Source of the DNA: Larix kaempferi
Lineage: Eukaryota > Streptophyta > Pinopsida > Pinales > Pinaceae
NCBI GenBank assembly: GCA_027924585.1
Contig: BSBM01001667.1
Location: 1-64,000 of the forward strand
Length of the DNA stretch: 64,000 bases
Reading direction: 5' to 3'
Position 1 is the stretch's first letter. Each line of letters starts with the position of its first letter. The notes under the pieces are model-generated. The model was given only the letters and a program-made list of their open reading frames with translations, was not told where the DNA came from and searched no databases. Both the position numbers and the translations under genes were made by a program. Shown one piece after another: positions 1 to 10,171 of this stretch.

Positions 1-1633
1 TTTGGGTTTCCCACTGTATCTTTCATTCTTGAAGCAATCATAACGATGATTAATTTACAGCTTAGATTGTGGCACTATCAAGAGCTGGTCCATGAAAGAG
101 TTCTATACCTATACTTGTATATGGAGATTCCTAAATTTATTGCTATAACATATGGCATGAAAGCAAACTTTTGTTCACAAGTAGTTTGTGCAGTTTATGA
201 GCTATTATAATCATTGTTTTCATTGATATTATTGCAGAAATATTTTTTCAAATTGCTTATATATTCCAGATATAGTAGTAATCTGTAGTGTTGAGATTAC
301 TACTACAGAAATTGTGAGAAAAGCAATTGTAGTTGGCTCACTGTGTTGATGAACTTAACATTATTTTTTGTTATGGGTGAGTGCCTATGTCTTTGTAATC
401 TGAGATTGTTACAAACTTTGCTATTTTCCTACCAATATCCTTCGCTACCTATGCCTATGTTTTTGTTCCTTTTAACTTTCCTATTTTCCTACTGACGTTC
501 ATTTTTGTCCCTCAAAAGACAAATGTATTATATAGTAGTGAAATATTTATATATGAATTCAATGTTAACGACATTTACTCTTTCGTTGAAAAAGCCATGC
601 CATCCACTATATACACTTAATGCATCACCGAAAGGCTTAATTCTAAATAATGAATAGAGGCATGGTTTGATATGATGTAAAATATATTTTGTTTAAATTT
701 AAATATTATAAATAATGATATTAATATTATTGTAGATAATTTTTTTTAGATTTTTTTATTAAACGTATTGTATTTTTAAGATTAAATATCGTATTTATAT
801 TTTAAACGTAAAATAACAATGTTGAGCATGTTTCATATTTATCATATCGATAATGATATATTTATTTATATTTGTTAGGATTTTGACTTGTATTCAAACA
901 AAATAATCGTTGAATTGGAAAATATAAGTCAATGTGTACTACATTTGATTATACATCAGCAGAAGCACGTGGTACTTTGACCATTTAAAAAATAATAATT
1001 TAATTAGACGGCCGACATTTTCTTCCTTAAACGTGTCTGTCTCAATTATTTTGAAGAAAATAATTTTAATTGTTTTTTTTACAAATCCTGATTAAACGAA
1101 ATAAAATTTATAAAATTAAATATCAAAATAAATTATAACATTAAAATATATTTTTTTCATTTTATTTAATAAATAATATATTTATTACCAAATTAAAATA
1201 AATAATTTTAAAGTTAATAATTTGACTTCTAAACGATAAGAATGCGGGAAATAAAATTTATAAAATAAATTAAAACATTAAAATTATTTTTTTCAAAATT
1301 CCATTTAATAAATAACATATTTATTACTAAATTACAATAAATAAATTTAAAATCAGTAACTTGACCTATAAACGATAAATAACAAATGCTGGAAGCAGAT
1401 ATAATAAAAGATGAAACTAGTTACCAAATTACATCAAACTCTATGAACACCTTAATTTTATAATAAAACTTAATAAATAATAAATAACTCCAGCGTTGAA
1501 AGTATGAATCTATAATCAGAAAATTGTCAGGACTGAGAGGCGGTGTGGCAGGTTCTATGAAACTTAAAAATGTTTAGGATAACTATAGAAAAGTTATGTG
1601 AAAAATGTTATATGAGTGTTAACATTAATTTAT
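1..1633. other. AT-rich intergenic DNA, no gene seen
   Basis: Strongly AT-rich sequence with long A/T runs and no open frame with coding character on either strand. I recognise no repeat family here. Confidence 0.6.
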
Positions 1634-1792
1634 ATAACAACAGTAATTGGTCATATTTCCATATTAAACAAAATAAAAAGGCAAATATAACAACAATAAT
1701 TGGTCATATTTCCATATTAAACAAAATAAAAAGGCAAATATAACAACAATAATTGGTTATATTTCCATATTAAACTAAATAAAAAGGCAAAT
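1634..1792. repeat. Tandem repeat, three 53-bp units
   Basis: Three head-to-tail units start at 1634, 1687 and 1740. Each begins ATAACAACA and ends AAAAAGGCAAAT, with only a few substitutions between copies. The low divergence suggests a recent local expansion. Confidence 0.9.
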
Positions 1793-1879
1793 AAGATGGG
1801 AAAAAATTATTTGTATCTATGTTTTTAGTCAAAATTTTGAATAATTTTTTTTTAAAATGAGTAGACTATTTAGTCTACT

Positions 1880-2016
1880 TTTTGGATTATAAGGTGAGTT
1901 TCAGTGGGTAAATTGTTTTGGTAAAATCTAAATTTGGAAGTGTTTTAAATTATGTTTTTAAATCCATAAATAGATTCAACACCATGGAATACCCCCATAG
2001 CACCCAAATTATGCAA
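1880..2016. repeat. Interspersed repeat, left half (interrupted copy)
   Basis: This segment and 2627-2900 are two halves of one repeat. A second copy lies at about 52735-53160. Shared landmarks include GTAAAATYTAAATTT, GATTCAACAC and TTATGCAATTTTCATAG. In this copy the two halves are separated by the insertion at 2017-2626; in the other copy they are contiguous across that site. Confidence 0.7.
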
Positions 2017-2626
2017 GACTCAATATCAAAAAATAAGCAGTCTTCCCTGAAAGGAAATAAGAATGAACCATAAAGTTTGAGAATTACGGTTGCCATAAAA
2101 CTAAAAACAGAGACAGTAACTATAGCGACTTACTAAAACCAAAAGGACATATACAGAGGCTATACATCTATAAAAACATAGCTAAGAATTCAGGCCGGCC
2201 TGGCCGCCATGAGAACTTGGTTCCTTCGCAATTTCCATGTCGAGACGGAGGGCGATTTCCCGTTGGTTGTGGATGATTTGCTTGAGTCAATCGACCATCT
2301 CATCTTGCTGTAGGAGAATTTCAACATGCGCCTCTCCCTTTTCCACCAAGGTTCTGCCCAAAACCAACTTCTTAGTCCATTGATAGTCTAGGGTTTTTTG
2401 ATACAGAGTGGTGTGGCCCCTCAAGTTCCCTAGGTTAGGCACCAGAACCTCGAATTCCTTTCTAATTTCCGTATCCGAGAGACAACCACGATCAACCTGA
2501 GCTTCCTCCTCAGCCTCCCGGATGTCAGCTTGCACTTGCTCTGGGATTTTCCTGCTTATATCGTTGAACCTTACCCACTATGCCTCGCATGAACCGCACT
2601 GGCGGGTCGGGAGAAGGGTCACTGTG
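2017..2626. mobile_element. 610-bp insertion with 8-bp target duplication
   Basis: The octamer TTATGCAA flanks this block at 2009-2016 and 2627-2634. The related repeat near 52985 carries that site once and uninterrupted, so it acts as an empty site. The insert is visibly richer in G+C than its surroundings and carries a minus-strand coding-like fragment. I see no convincing terminal inverted repeats (ends GACTCAATATC and GTCACTGTG) and no poly-A/T tail. An 8-bp duplication fits a hAT element; with a mismatch a Mutator-type element carrying a gene fragment is possible. The element class is open. Confidence 0.65.
2182..2575 (-). pseudogene. Coding-like fragment of unknown family inside the 610-bp insertion
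   Basis: On the minus strand one frame runs from about 2575 to a stop at 2182-2184, with one in-frame TGA at 2287-2289. The peptide is charged and probably helical. It contains DIREAEEEAQVDRG, TEIRKEFEVL and, after the stop, LKQIIHNQREIALRLDMEIA. I do not recognise the family. The heptad-like spacing suggests a coiled coil. G+C content and codon-like structure differ from the flanks, which suggests a captured gene fragment or transposon-encoded ORF. No start codon is convincing. Confidence 0.4.
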
Positions 2627-2639
2627 TTATGCAATTTTC

Positions 2640-3160
2640 ATAGTTAATATATGTGATTCTAAGATTTTTTATAGATTTCCTACTTGGAACAAAATAAGAT
2701 GACACTTTAAAAAAATATTGATTTATATACAAATTAATACAAATATCTATAAGCCTGCGTATTCATAAAGCACTTTGTTTAAAAGTCATACCATTTTAAA
2801 CTAAAATTTTTTATTTTTCTTGCACAAATTTGAAAAAAATGCGACATAAATTTTAAAAAACTTGGTTACAATTCTCAAACTCTGAAATTTTGGGTGCCCT
2901 AAATGTTTTTGATAGAGTTGAATTTGTTTCTACTATCAAAATCGCCATTAAAACACAGTTAAATTCAAATTTTACAAAATAAAAAAAATCATCCAAACCC
3001 CATAGAAATCAAATAATCCAATTCTTAAACAACTACATTCATAAAATCACTTAAAAGCGAGGGTATAATCTTATAAGATGATATATCAACATCAATATAT
3101 ACATACCAAAGGCATTATCAACATATTTTTAAACTTTTTCTAATTATCTTATTTTTTAAT
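2640..3160. other. AT-rich DNA, no gene seen
   Basis: After the repeat half that ends near 2900 I see only AT-rich sequence with A/T homopolymers and no supported ORF. Confidence 0.5.
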
Positions 3161-3366
3161 TGACCAAGTTTACATTTTGATCCATTCCTGATAATGTTTT
3201 AAGGAGATTACTATCAAGAGACTTCAATGTTTTGTGACACGTAAGATCCCTAATTATTTTATAATTGACAAAGTTACATTTTGATCCATTCTTGATATTG
3301 CTTTAGAATTACAGTAAGGAGATTACTGTCAAGATACTATACTTCAATGTTTTGTGACACGTAGGA
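3158..3366. repeat. Imperfect direct duplication upstream of the DUF868 gene
   Basis: Copies at about 3158-3247 and 3262-3366 share ACATTTTGATCCATTC, AAGGAGATTACT and the exact string TTCAATGTTTTGTGACACGT. They diverge in the middle by small insertions. Confidence 0.8.
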
Positions 3367-3611
3367 CTGCTGCGTAGGATAAACGATAATCAAAATGCTC
3401 GGTTTTAAGGTGATTTTGGAATAAAAATTAGTTAAATTTTTTGCTGAAAATTGTTATTTTCACAATTTTGTAATTTTTATAATCAAAATTATTTGTTTTA
3501 TCTAAACTTATTGTCCAATTTTAAAACTATTACTATTTTGACAAGAATTACTCTACCAAATTCCAACTTGATTAGCCCTTATACAACTCCCCCAAACATT
3601 CACGAAGTGAA

Positions 3612-3745
3612 GTATATTCTTTCAATATACTACGGAAGGATATATTTACAAACCAAAAACAAATTAGGGTATATTCTTTCCATCTATTCCGCAAAGATAT
3701 TTTCCCAAAACAAACAAATTAGGGTATATTCTTTCAAATTATTCA
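3612..3745. repeat. Short tandem repeat of about 56 bp
   Basis: GTATATTCTTTC starts at 3612, 3669 and 3724, and two of the copies are preceded by AAATTAGG. The repeat accounts for the open frame seen at 3451-3852, which I do not accept as a gene. It lies about 0.3 kb upstream of the likely TATA box of the next gene. Confidence 0.75.
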
Positions 3746-3923
3746 CTTCGCAACTTCGACGAATTGCAATTTGGGGAAATCAATCAGATCGCTCTTTGAC
3801 GACAGAGGGTTCAGCTTGCCGGCGCCGCAGCCTTCAACGCGAAATGATTTGATTTTATATTGTTGCCGTCAGGAAGCGTAGACTGGAACAGTATACGCGA
3901 CTCTGCCAGAAGAGAACAAACCC

Positions 3924-3931
3924 TTATATAT
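3924..3931 (+). promoter_or_regulatory. Probable TATA box of the DUF868 gene
   Basis: TTATATAT lies about 335 bp upstream of the chosen ATG. Plant transcription usually starts about 30 bp downstream of such a box, which would give a 5' leader of about 0.3 kb. Position and motif are the only evidence. Confidence 0.4.
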
Positions 3932-4258
3932 CATCTCATCACAGAGATGCTGCCTACATATCTCTCTGCATTTCTTTACTCGCAACTTGGTGCGATCATC
4001 CATTTTCCTGTGTAGAAATACAGTTGGAAATTGGAGCCCTTAAGATTTGCTTTGATGGAGGCGTAAATACCCGAACAAGGCGCCCCTGTGCTGTTAGTTC
4101 TTAAGGCCATGAGGAAGACAAGGAATCCAATGCAATTCCATACTATTGGATTGTTGGGTAGGCTTTATTTAGCACAATTAGCCTAGGTTCGATTCTCAGC
4201 CCCATTTCCAGGATACCCCAAGGAACACATCCCAGGAGTTCCAACCCAGAAAGAAAAG

Positions 4259-5086
4259 ATGCGAAACGCTGTGCCCTCTTGCTTCTCAGGCGAGACGAAA
4301 GGGAAAGCCACGGAGAATCTGGTGGCGTCTACTTACCATTTAGGCGGCATAGCCCGTACTGTTATAACCGTTACTTGGTACAAGGATGTTATGGGTCAAG
4401 GCCTGTGCGTTGCTTTTGGAGAACCGCTGGCGAGTAGATTCGTCTGTAAAGTGGAGATGAAACGCTGGAATTTCTGGAGAAAGCAGGGATCATGGACGAG
4501 CTCCGATATTATCAATGGCAGCAGAGTGGAAGTATTCTGGAACTTGGGATCTGCGAAGTTCGTGGCGGGGCCTGAGCCTGAACGAGGGTATTACGTTGCC
4601 ATTGTGTGCAACGAGGAGATGGTTTTGTTATTGGGCGACATGGAAGAGGAGGCATACAGGAAGACCAAATCCAGGCCCTCTGTCCACGCGGTTCTGGTGT
4701 CAAAAGAGGAACACGTCCACGGCAAAGAATGTTTTGCTACAATGGCTCGCTTTGATGATGGGGAGCGATCACATGAAGTTTCGATTGAGTACCAAACCAA
4801 ACGAGCCGGCGATCCGGCGCTTGTTATCAGCATTAATAGGGAGCTCGCCGTGGAAGTGAAGCATTTGTTGTGGAAATTCAGGGGCAACGGTACCATTTAT
4901 GTGGAAGGAGTTCCTGTTGAAATCTTATGGGATGTCCACGACTGGCTTTTTAATCCTGGACTCGGACACCATGCCTTGTTCATTTTCAAGTCCATGTTGC
5001 AGCCACTCGATCCCCTGACTTCCAAGGGCTTGAACGACTGTGGCGTTCCTTCGGATTTCTGTCTTTTGGTTAACGCATGGACATAG
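4259..5086 (+). CDS. DUF868 family protein (PF05910), single exon, apparently intact
   Basis: This 275-residue frame matches the plant DUF868 family in length and motif order. Landmarks are TVITVTWYKDVMG (34-46), CKVEMKRWNFWRKQGS (63-78), NGSRVEVFWNLGSAKF (86-101), PEPERGYYVAIVCNEEMVLLLGD (106-128), EEAYRKTKSRPS (130-141), EHVHGKECFATMARFDD (151-167), KHLLWKFRGN (201-210), EILWDVHDWLF (221-231) and a C-terminal SDFCLLVNAWT. DUF868 proteins are plant-specific and biochemically uncharacterised. I see no transmembrane segment or clear signal peptide. The ATG follows AGAAAAG and precedes the conserved core by a usual distance. No intron is needed. It is the best-supported host gene here. The last codons and 3' flank are duplicated immediately downstream. 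Confidence 0.9.
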   Translation: MRNAVPSCFSGETKGKATENLVASTYHLGGIARTVITVTWYKDVMGQGLCVAFGEPLASRFVCKVEMKRWNFWRKQGSWTSSDIINGSRVEVFWNLGSAKFVAGPEPERGYYVAIVCNEEMVLLLGDMEEEAYRKTKSRPSVHAVLVSKEEHVHGKECFATMARFDDGERSHEVSIEYQTKRAGDPALVISINRELAVEVKHLLWKFRGNGTIYVEGVPVEILWDVHDWLFNPGLGHHALFIFKSMLQPLDPLTSKGLNDCGVPSDFCLLVNAWT

Positions 5087-5199
5087 AGGGCTATGTCATC
5101 TACAAAATTGTTGTTAGAGGCACCTCAAAATTGTTGTTTTGGTTAACGCATGGACATAGAGGGCCATGTCATTTACAAAATTGTTGTTAGAGGCACCTC
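5064..5199 (+). repeat. 73-bp tandem duplication covering the gene's last codons and 3' UTR
   Basis: 5064-5126 recurs at 5137-5199 with two or three changes. Both copies hold TTTTGGTTAACGCATGGAC, ATAGAGGGC and TTGTTGTTAGAGGCACCTC. The first copy contains the DUF868 stop codon at 5084-5086. The second copy repeats the stop context but is downstream of it, so the protein is not changed. Confidence 0.9.
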
Positions 5200-6273
5200 T
5201 TTGATGAATGTTTTATTCAAGAAGAGGACATAGAAAAACCTTTATGATGTAAAATGTTTTAGTTAGCACAACTACTTAACTTGTGGTCGGTGAATATTGA
5301 TAGAATACAAGTTAAGTGTCTTCTATGTTACTTGTTATCCATGTGTAGTTGTAATCTCTCGTTGTCTATACTTGAGTTAGCTGTTATCGCATGCCTTCTT
5401 CCATTTAAATGGGTTATCTCCCACGAAGTGCTCGTTATCCATGCATCAAATACCAATTATTTTTATATTCTTTCTATAAAATTAATCTGGATAGTACACT
5501 TATTTTGGTGTGACCAGTATAAAATCAATCTAGACAATACACTTGTCTCATTCTCGTGCAATCTAGGATCCGTGGAGATCAACCACCATCCCAGATCAAA
5601 AGTGAAGAGAATAACACCCATAGGCGTTATTCTAACACCTATTGGTGTAATTATGTAGCTGAACCAATATAAATTTGTAAATAATTGGGCACTACTAGCT
5701 TGTATTTTGGGGATACTTATTCAACTATGACATCATTCTTTGTTGCTATCATAATGGCATAAGAAAAAAATTATATGTAGAGGCTTATATGTATTCATAG
5801 AGTAATTATCACAACAATTTTAAGATAGGTATCTCATCTCACCTAAGAGGAGATGAAATTTATATTTATACAAGCAATTCTAAGATGCCACAAGGTAAGT
5901 ATATCTAACTATTGTTTCATACACATGCACCTACACAATACGTACTACAGAGTATGAGATATGTTGAGCAAGCAAACATACTCAACTTAGAGTCAATCAA
6001 CCATTATATTAGTAGCAGACACCACTCCCTTGCGGTTACCCCCATTAGCATAATGATCATGGTATAGGGTTTAATTTTTGTCACACACAATGTAATGTAC
6101 TTAACCATCATAAATAATAAAGCATGAACACTATTAAGAGACATATAAATTCAAAAAAATGAATACAATAGATAATGAAATTTAAACCTATAGAATACAA
6201 CCTTATATTGGTAATTTCCAAAAGCAATATTCACAAGTCTCTTTAAGGGGCAACATCATTTGCTTAGAGCTCT
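5200..6273. other. Intergenic DNA with interspersed-repeat similarity
   Basis: No gene supported. From about 5830 the sequence resembles blocks near 47800-49160 and 50640-51100. For example AATTCTAAGATGCCA followed by TATAT/TATATT motifs is shared with 47907. Two short hairpins lie at 5608-5652 (AATAACACC pairing with GGCGTTATT, and AACACC pairing with GGTGT). Confidence 0.5.
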
Positions 6274-6692
6274 TGATGAAACATTACATAGCCTTCTAGC
6301 TTTATAAATAATTTCTTAATTGCAAAAATCTAATTAAGTGTGGTCCTATCATTAATGGGTATCAACAACCTAGTGGGCCTTATTAAATAATGACGACCTT
6401 TTTACATTAAGTAACTACCCACTAACTATCTGATGAGCCTTATTCAAAGAAGATGGTCTTGTACATCCTTTGTGCAAAGCTCCAATACAATGACAATATT
6501 TGATGAATATTACATAGCCTTCTAGCTTTATAAATAGTTTCTTAATAGCAAAACGTTAACTAATTATGGTCCTATCATTAATGAGTATCAACAAACTAGT
6601 GGGCCTTATTAAATAATGACAACCATTTTACATTAAGTAACAACTCACTAACTATCTAATGAGCCTACTTCAAAGAAGATGGTCTTGTACAT
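6274..6692. repeat. Direct duplication, about 190-bp copies 227 bp apart
   Basis: 6274-6466 and 6501-6692 share CATAGCCTTCTAGCTTTATA, GTGGTCCTATCATTAATG or close variants, GTGGGCCTTATTAAATAATG and AAGATGGTCTTGTACAT. A 34-bp spacer separates the copies. The sequence belongs to the dispersed family also seen near 48900 and 50975. Confidence 0.85.
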
Positions 6693-6838
6693 TAATTGAC
6701 TAACTTCTGAGTACCCCATAGTAGGGAGGTAAGGGTAGGACTCTAACATGTCCTCCCTCTTCAAAAGAAACATTGTTCTCAACATTGGAGGTGGGGAAAC
6801 TATTGTAAACCAATGATGGTTCCCATGTGGCACGTTCT

Positions 6839-7362
6839 TGTTAATGTATTTGTAACTTCGAAATGTATTTCATATATGTATATTGTATTCCTATAGAGAT
6901 GTTATTACTCTTCTATACGGAAGTGTCATCATTTATATTGTAAATGTCGTAACTTATACTTGATGGGTTATTAGACCACCTTGATGGGGTCGGCCCTATT
7001 AGCATTATGTTATGTGGTTAAGTTGAGGCCGACCTAGTAAAGGTTATTAGGCAAGTCAAGTCAATTATAAAGAAAGTGCGGGAGGCACTCTATTTGATCA
7101 TTCACTTTCTCACTCACACACTCATTGGAGAGTGGCGCACTAGTGGAGGAGGAGAAGCTTTTGCTAGAAGACTATCTCTTATGCTTGGGTTTTGTATCAT
7201 TGCTCTATCTATCTCTGAGGAAGTTATTGGGGTTTTTCACCTTTATGGTTTTCCCCAAGGAAACTTTGTGTGTCTATTGTCTCTTGTGATTGATATGTTG
7301 TACATGTTATTCTATCAGTTAAGATCCTAGAGTATATTGAATTAATGCTAAAAAAATTAACA
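6839..7362 (+). repeat. Copia-1 5' LTR (524 bp)
   Basis: Starts TGTTAATG and ends TTAACA. It matches 13148-13728 throughout, apart from a segment duplicated in the 3' copy and small indels. A weak TATA-like TATAA lies at 7066-7070, just upstream of the GTGCGGGAGGCACTC block shared by both LTRs. Apparent ORFs in it (7076-7330) are LTR sequence, not genes. Confidence 0.93.
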
Positions 7363-7374
7363 TGGTATCAGAGC
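7363..7374 (+). other. Copia-1 primer-binding site (tRNA-iMet)
   Basis: TGGTATCAGAGC directly abuts the LTR end. It is the standard complement of the 3' end of plant initiator methionine tRNA used by Copia elements. Confidence 0.95.
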
Positions 7375-8093
7375 TAACCTGAGAAGAAGACACTATGCAG
7401 TTGCGGAAGCTAGGGATTCTTGTTTATTGGGTTTCTCTCCACAGGTCTTGAAAGGTAGTAGGGTAGAATGACTCTCTTCAGGAAGGCACATCTTTCTGTC
7501 CAATTAGAATTCAATTCTAAGAACTTTCAGTTTTGGCCCTAAAAATTAGGGTTTCCACAAAAAGTGGAATTTCTGAAATCTGAGACCATGGATGGATGCG
7601 CCTCATAAAAATCGAAGTTTAGAGATTTGGATTGAACTTTTTGTTCGGGTGAAGCTCCGGGAAAATCAAACCCTAGTTTGGGGTCCTCTCTAGTGAAGCC
7701 AGAAATTAGGGCTTCTGCAAAAGTTGAAATTTCTAAAATCTGAGACCATGGCTGGAACGTCCTCTAAAAAATCAAAGTTTAGAGACCAAGATCGAACTTT
7801 TTGGATGGATGAAACTCCAGGAAAATCAAACCCTAATTCAAGGTTCTCCCCAGTGAATCCGGAAGTTTGAAAAGCAAATTTGAGGGGTGAAACTTTGCAG
7901 TTTTCAAATTCTGATTATACTAGCTTGATCAGCTCATCAAGGCACATCTTTCTATCCTTTCAGAAGTTTGAAATTCAAAGTTTGAATTTTTAGGGTTTCT
8001 CTAACAAACCCTAATCCAACTCCATATCCATATTTTTGCAAATCTAGTGGTAAGACCTAAATATTTTCTATTTCATTTGAAGTACTCTTTAAG

Positions 8094-8790
8094 ATGTCTC
8101 ACCACACCAAGCTTGAGGATAAGCTTGAAGGGGCTGATAACTTCCGAGCATGGAAGTATAGGATTGAGTTAATTCTAGAAGAGAGTGAGTTGGACACCTA
8201 CATAAGTGAAGGGGTTTCTATCCTAGAGGGAGAAGAGACTAAGGACTTACACAAGAGGAACTTAGTCAAGGCTAAGAGGATCATTGTTGATTCTATCAAA
8301 AACCATCTCATGCCACATGTGTCATCTCTGAAGACACCTAAGGAGATGTTTGATTCCTTAACCAAGCTATTTGAAGGGAAGAATATAAATCAGAAGATGA
8401 CCTTGATGAATCAATTGAAGAATATCAAGTTCCAGAATACGAAGACCATGCAGTCTTATTTCTCAAGGGTCTCCTAGATAAAAGAACAACTTGAAGTTGT
8501 GGGAGAAGTTGTAGAGAATGGAGAAGTGGTAATGACCACTCTTAATGGCCTTCCTAGGTCATGGGATTCCCTCATCTAAGGAATTTGTGCTAGGAAGAAA
8601 CTTATCTCTTTCAGTAAGCTGTGGGAAGAATGCTCACAGGAAGAAGCTCGGATTATAGCTCGAGAAGAGAAGACGGGGAATGAAGATCAAGCTCTCACAG
8701 CACATACCAAGAAGAGGACACTTTTCCTCAGATTGTCCTAAGAACAAAAGGAACAACAACAACAACTACTACAAGCAATTTGACAGGTAT
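8094..8790 (+). pseudogene. Copia-1 gag (UBN2-type), broken
   Basis: The frame opens at ATG 8094 with MSHHTKLEDKLEGADNFRAW, and continues through RNLVKAKRIIVDSI, EMFDSLTKLFEG and MTLMNQLKNIKF. This is the usual layout of plant Copia Gag (UBN2/gag-polypeptide family). It is broken by TAG at 8475-8477 and TAA at 8577-8579; both stand where relatives have Gln (CAG or CAA). Beyond the stops the frame still reads TTLNGLPRSWDS and LWEECSQEEARIIAREEK. A CCHC zinc-knuckle remnant (GHFSSDCPKNK) near 8717-8749 is in another frame, with its N-terminal cysteines deleted. Gag would coat the element RNA; this copy cannot. Confidence 0.88.
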
Positions 8791-10150
8791 GACTTATAGG
8801 TATGTTTTGAAATCTGTTCATGATTAAGTTTATAATATGATTGTCTTCATGTTATTAATTTTTGTAACAATCTTGTTTAATTTTAGACTTTTCTTATCAC
8901 CCTAGTAAAAGTATGAATGTATGATAGAAGACATTCATCGATTAGGGTTATGACACTTATGATTGTATTATGATTGTACTAATGCACTGTGGTGTTGTAT
9001 GAGGAGAATTTTATCCGCTAACATGAAGGTACAAATCAAATCCTAGATCAAGACCATAGTGACATGAAGGCAAAGACTCATCCATAGTCATGGATCACAT
9101 AGAGGTATGTATAATTTGGTTCTACAATGGTTAACTTATGAGTTATGCGGGTCATTGAAGAGAACAAGAAAAACATTGCTAGACATAACTAGCAAATATG
9201 ATGACCAGGTATGTTTTTTCTATATCAAGTTAGAATCCTACCCTATGTAAGGATCTTATACTTTTGTATAATTGATAATGATTACTCATGAAGTTACAAG
9301 TTTTAGTAATATAGGGTTTATGCATATTATGTCTCTTACCTTGATTGATGATATGACTAACCAGAAGAGTTCTATGGTCAAATATGAATATGCATGAGTA
9401 AGAGAAGTCTTCCTTAAAACTTTGAATGCTAATGCTTATTATCTGTGTTTGAAATGATCATGACTATACATGTTTAAGATTATTGTGTTTTGATAGTATT
9501 AAGATTATACTAATGAATGTATGATTATGTCTGAGATCTCGAGGATAACACAATGATGATGGCCGAGGAGGATGGTCTGAGATACTAGTAAGAATGCATA
9601 GTGGCCGAGGATGGATATAAGTTCAAGGACAGGTAATCCAGGAAGCAAAGATCAAGAGGGAGCACACTCCAGTAGTTCCTGCAAGGAAGCAAAGATTGAG
9701 AGGGAGTCCACCCAACAAACAAACAAAGATAAGTATTTGAATTGTCATTTCTTGTATATTTGATTGTTTAAATAATATTGTTCAAAGATATATATACTTA
9801 TGTTCCTAGACTTAGGATGTGTATTATGCATATTAGAATAATTGCATTAATGAACAGTATACTACTAATATGCATGTAATGGGTAAGTGGCCTATAGCAC
9901 TGTACAACATTCCATTGCTACTTATCTAGAATGAAACCTCTTTACTGACATGTTGGGAGTTGTGCACACTCTTAACAATGTTCTGGTAGAGATTGGAAGG
10001 CATCTAGAAAGTTACGGGATATGGATAAATGTTGTATTTAAGCATTGGCTAAAATAATTGCATGACTGTATGACATATTTCTTTATGTGTAAGAATTTGT
10101 TCTGAAAACCATGAGAAGTTTCTAATCATGCAATTTAACTTGTCTTGTAG
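8790..10150. other. Non-coding filler replacing protease and integrase in Copia-1
   Basis: Protease, the GAG-pre-integrase HHCC domain and the integrase core should lie here, but no frame shows their motifs. The sequence is AT-rich with purine-rich blocks that end in splice-donor-like AG/GTATG or AG/GTAA strings (about 8784, 9112, 9209, 9633). The right edge reads TTGTAG before RT linker sequence resumes. This could be accumulated non-coding sequence or part of a captured transcript; I cannot identify its source. Confidence 0.6.
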
Positions 10151-10171
10151 GAAAGATCGTATACCATCATC

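Noticed and set aside
3451-3852. Plus-strand open frame of 133 codons
   Set aside because: It overlaps the 56-bp tandem repeat and AT-rich promoter DNA. The peptide is low in information and has no family resemblance.
4512-4896. Open frames in other frames and on the opposite strand of the DUF868 gene
   Set aside because: Shadows of the real coding frame, which alone shows family motifs.
6648-6833. Minus-strand ORF just left of Copia-1
   Set aside because: It lies within the dispersed repeat duplicated at 6274-6692, and no motif is recognisable.
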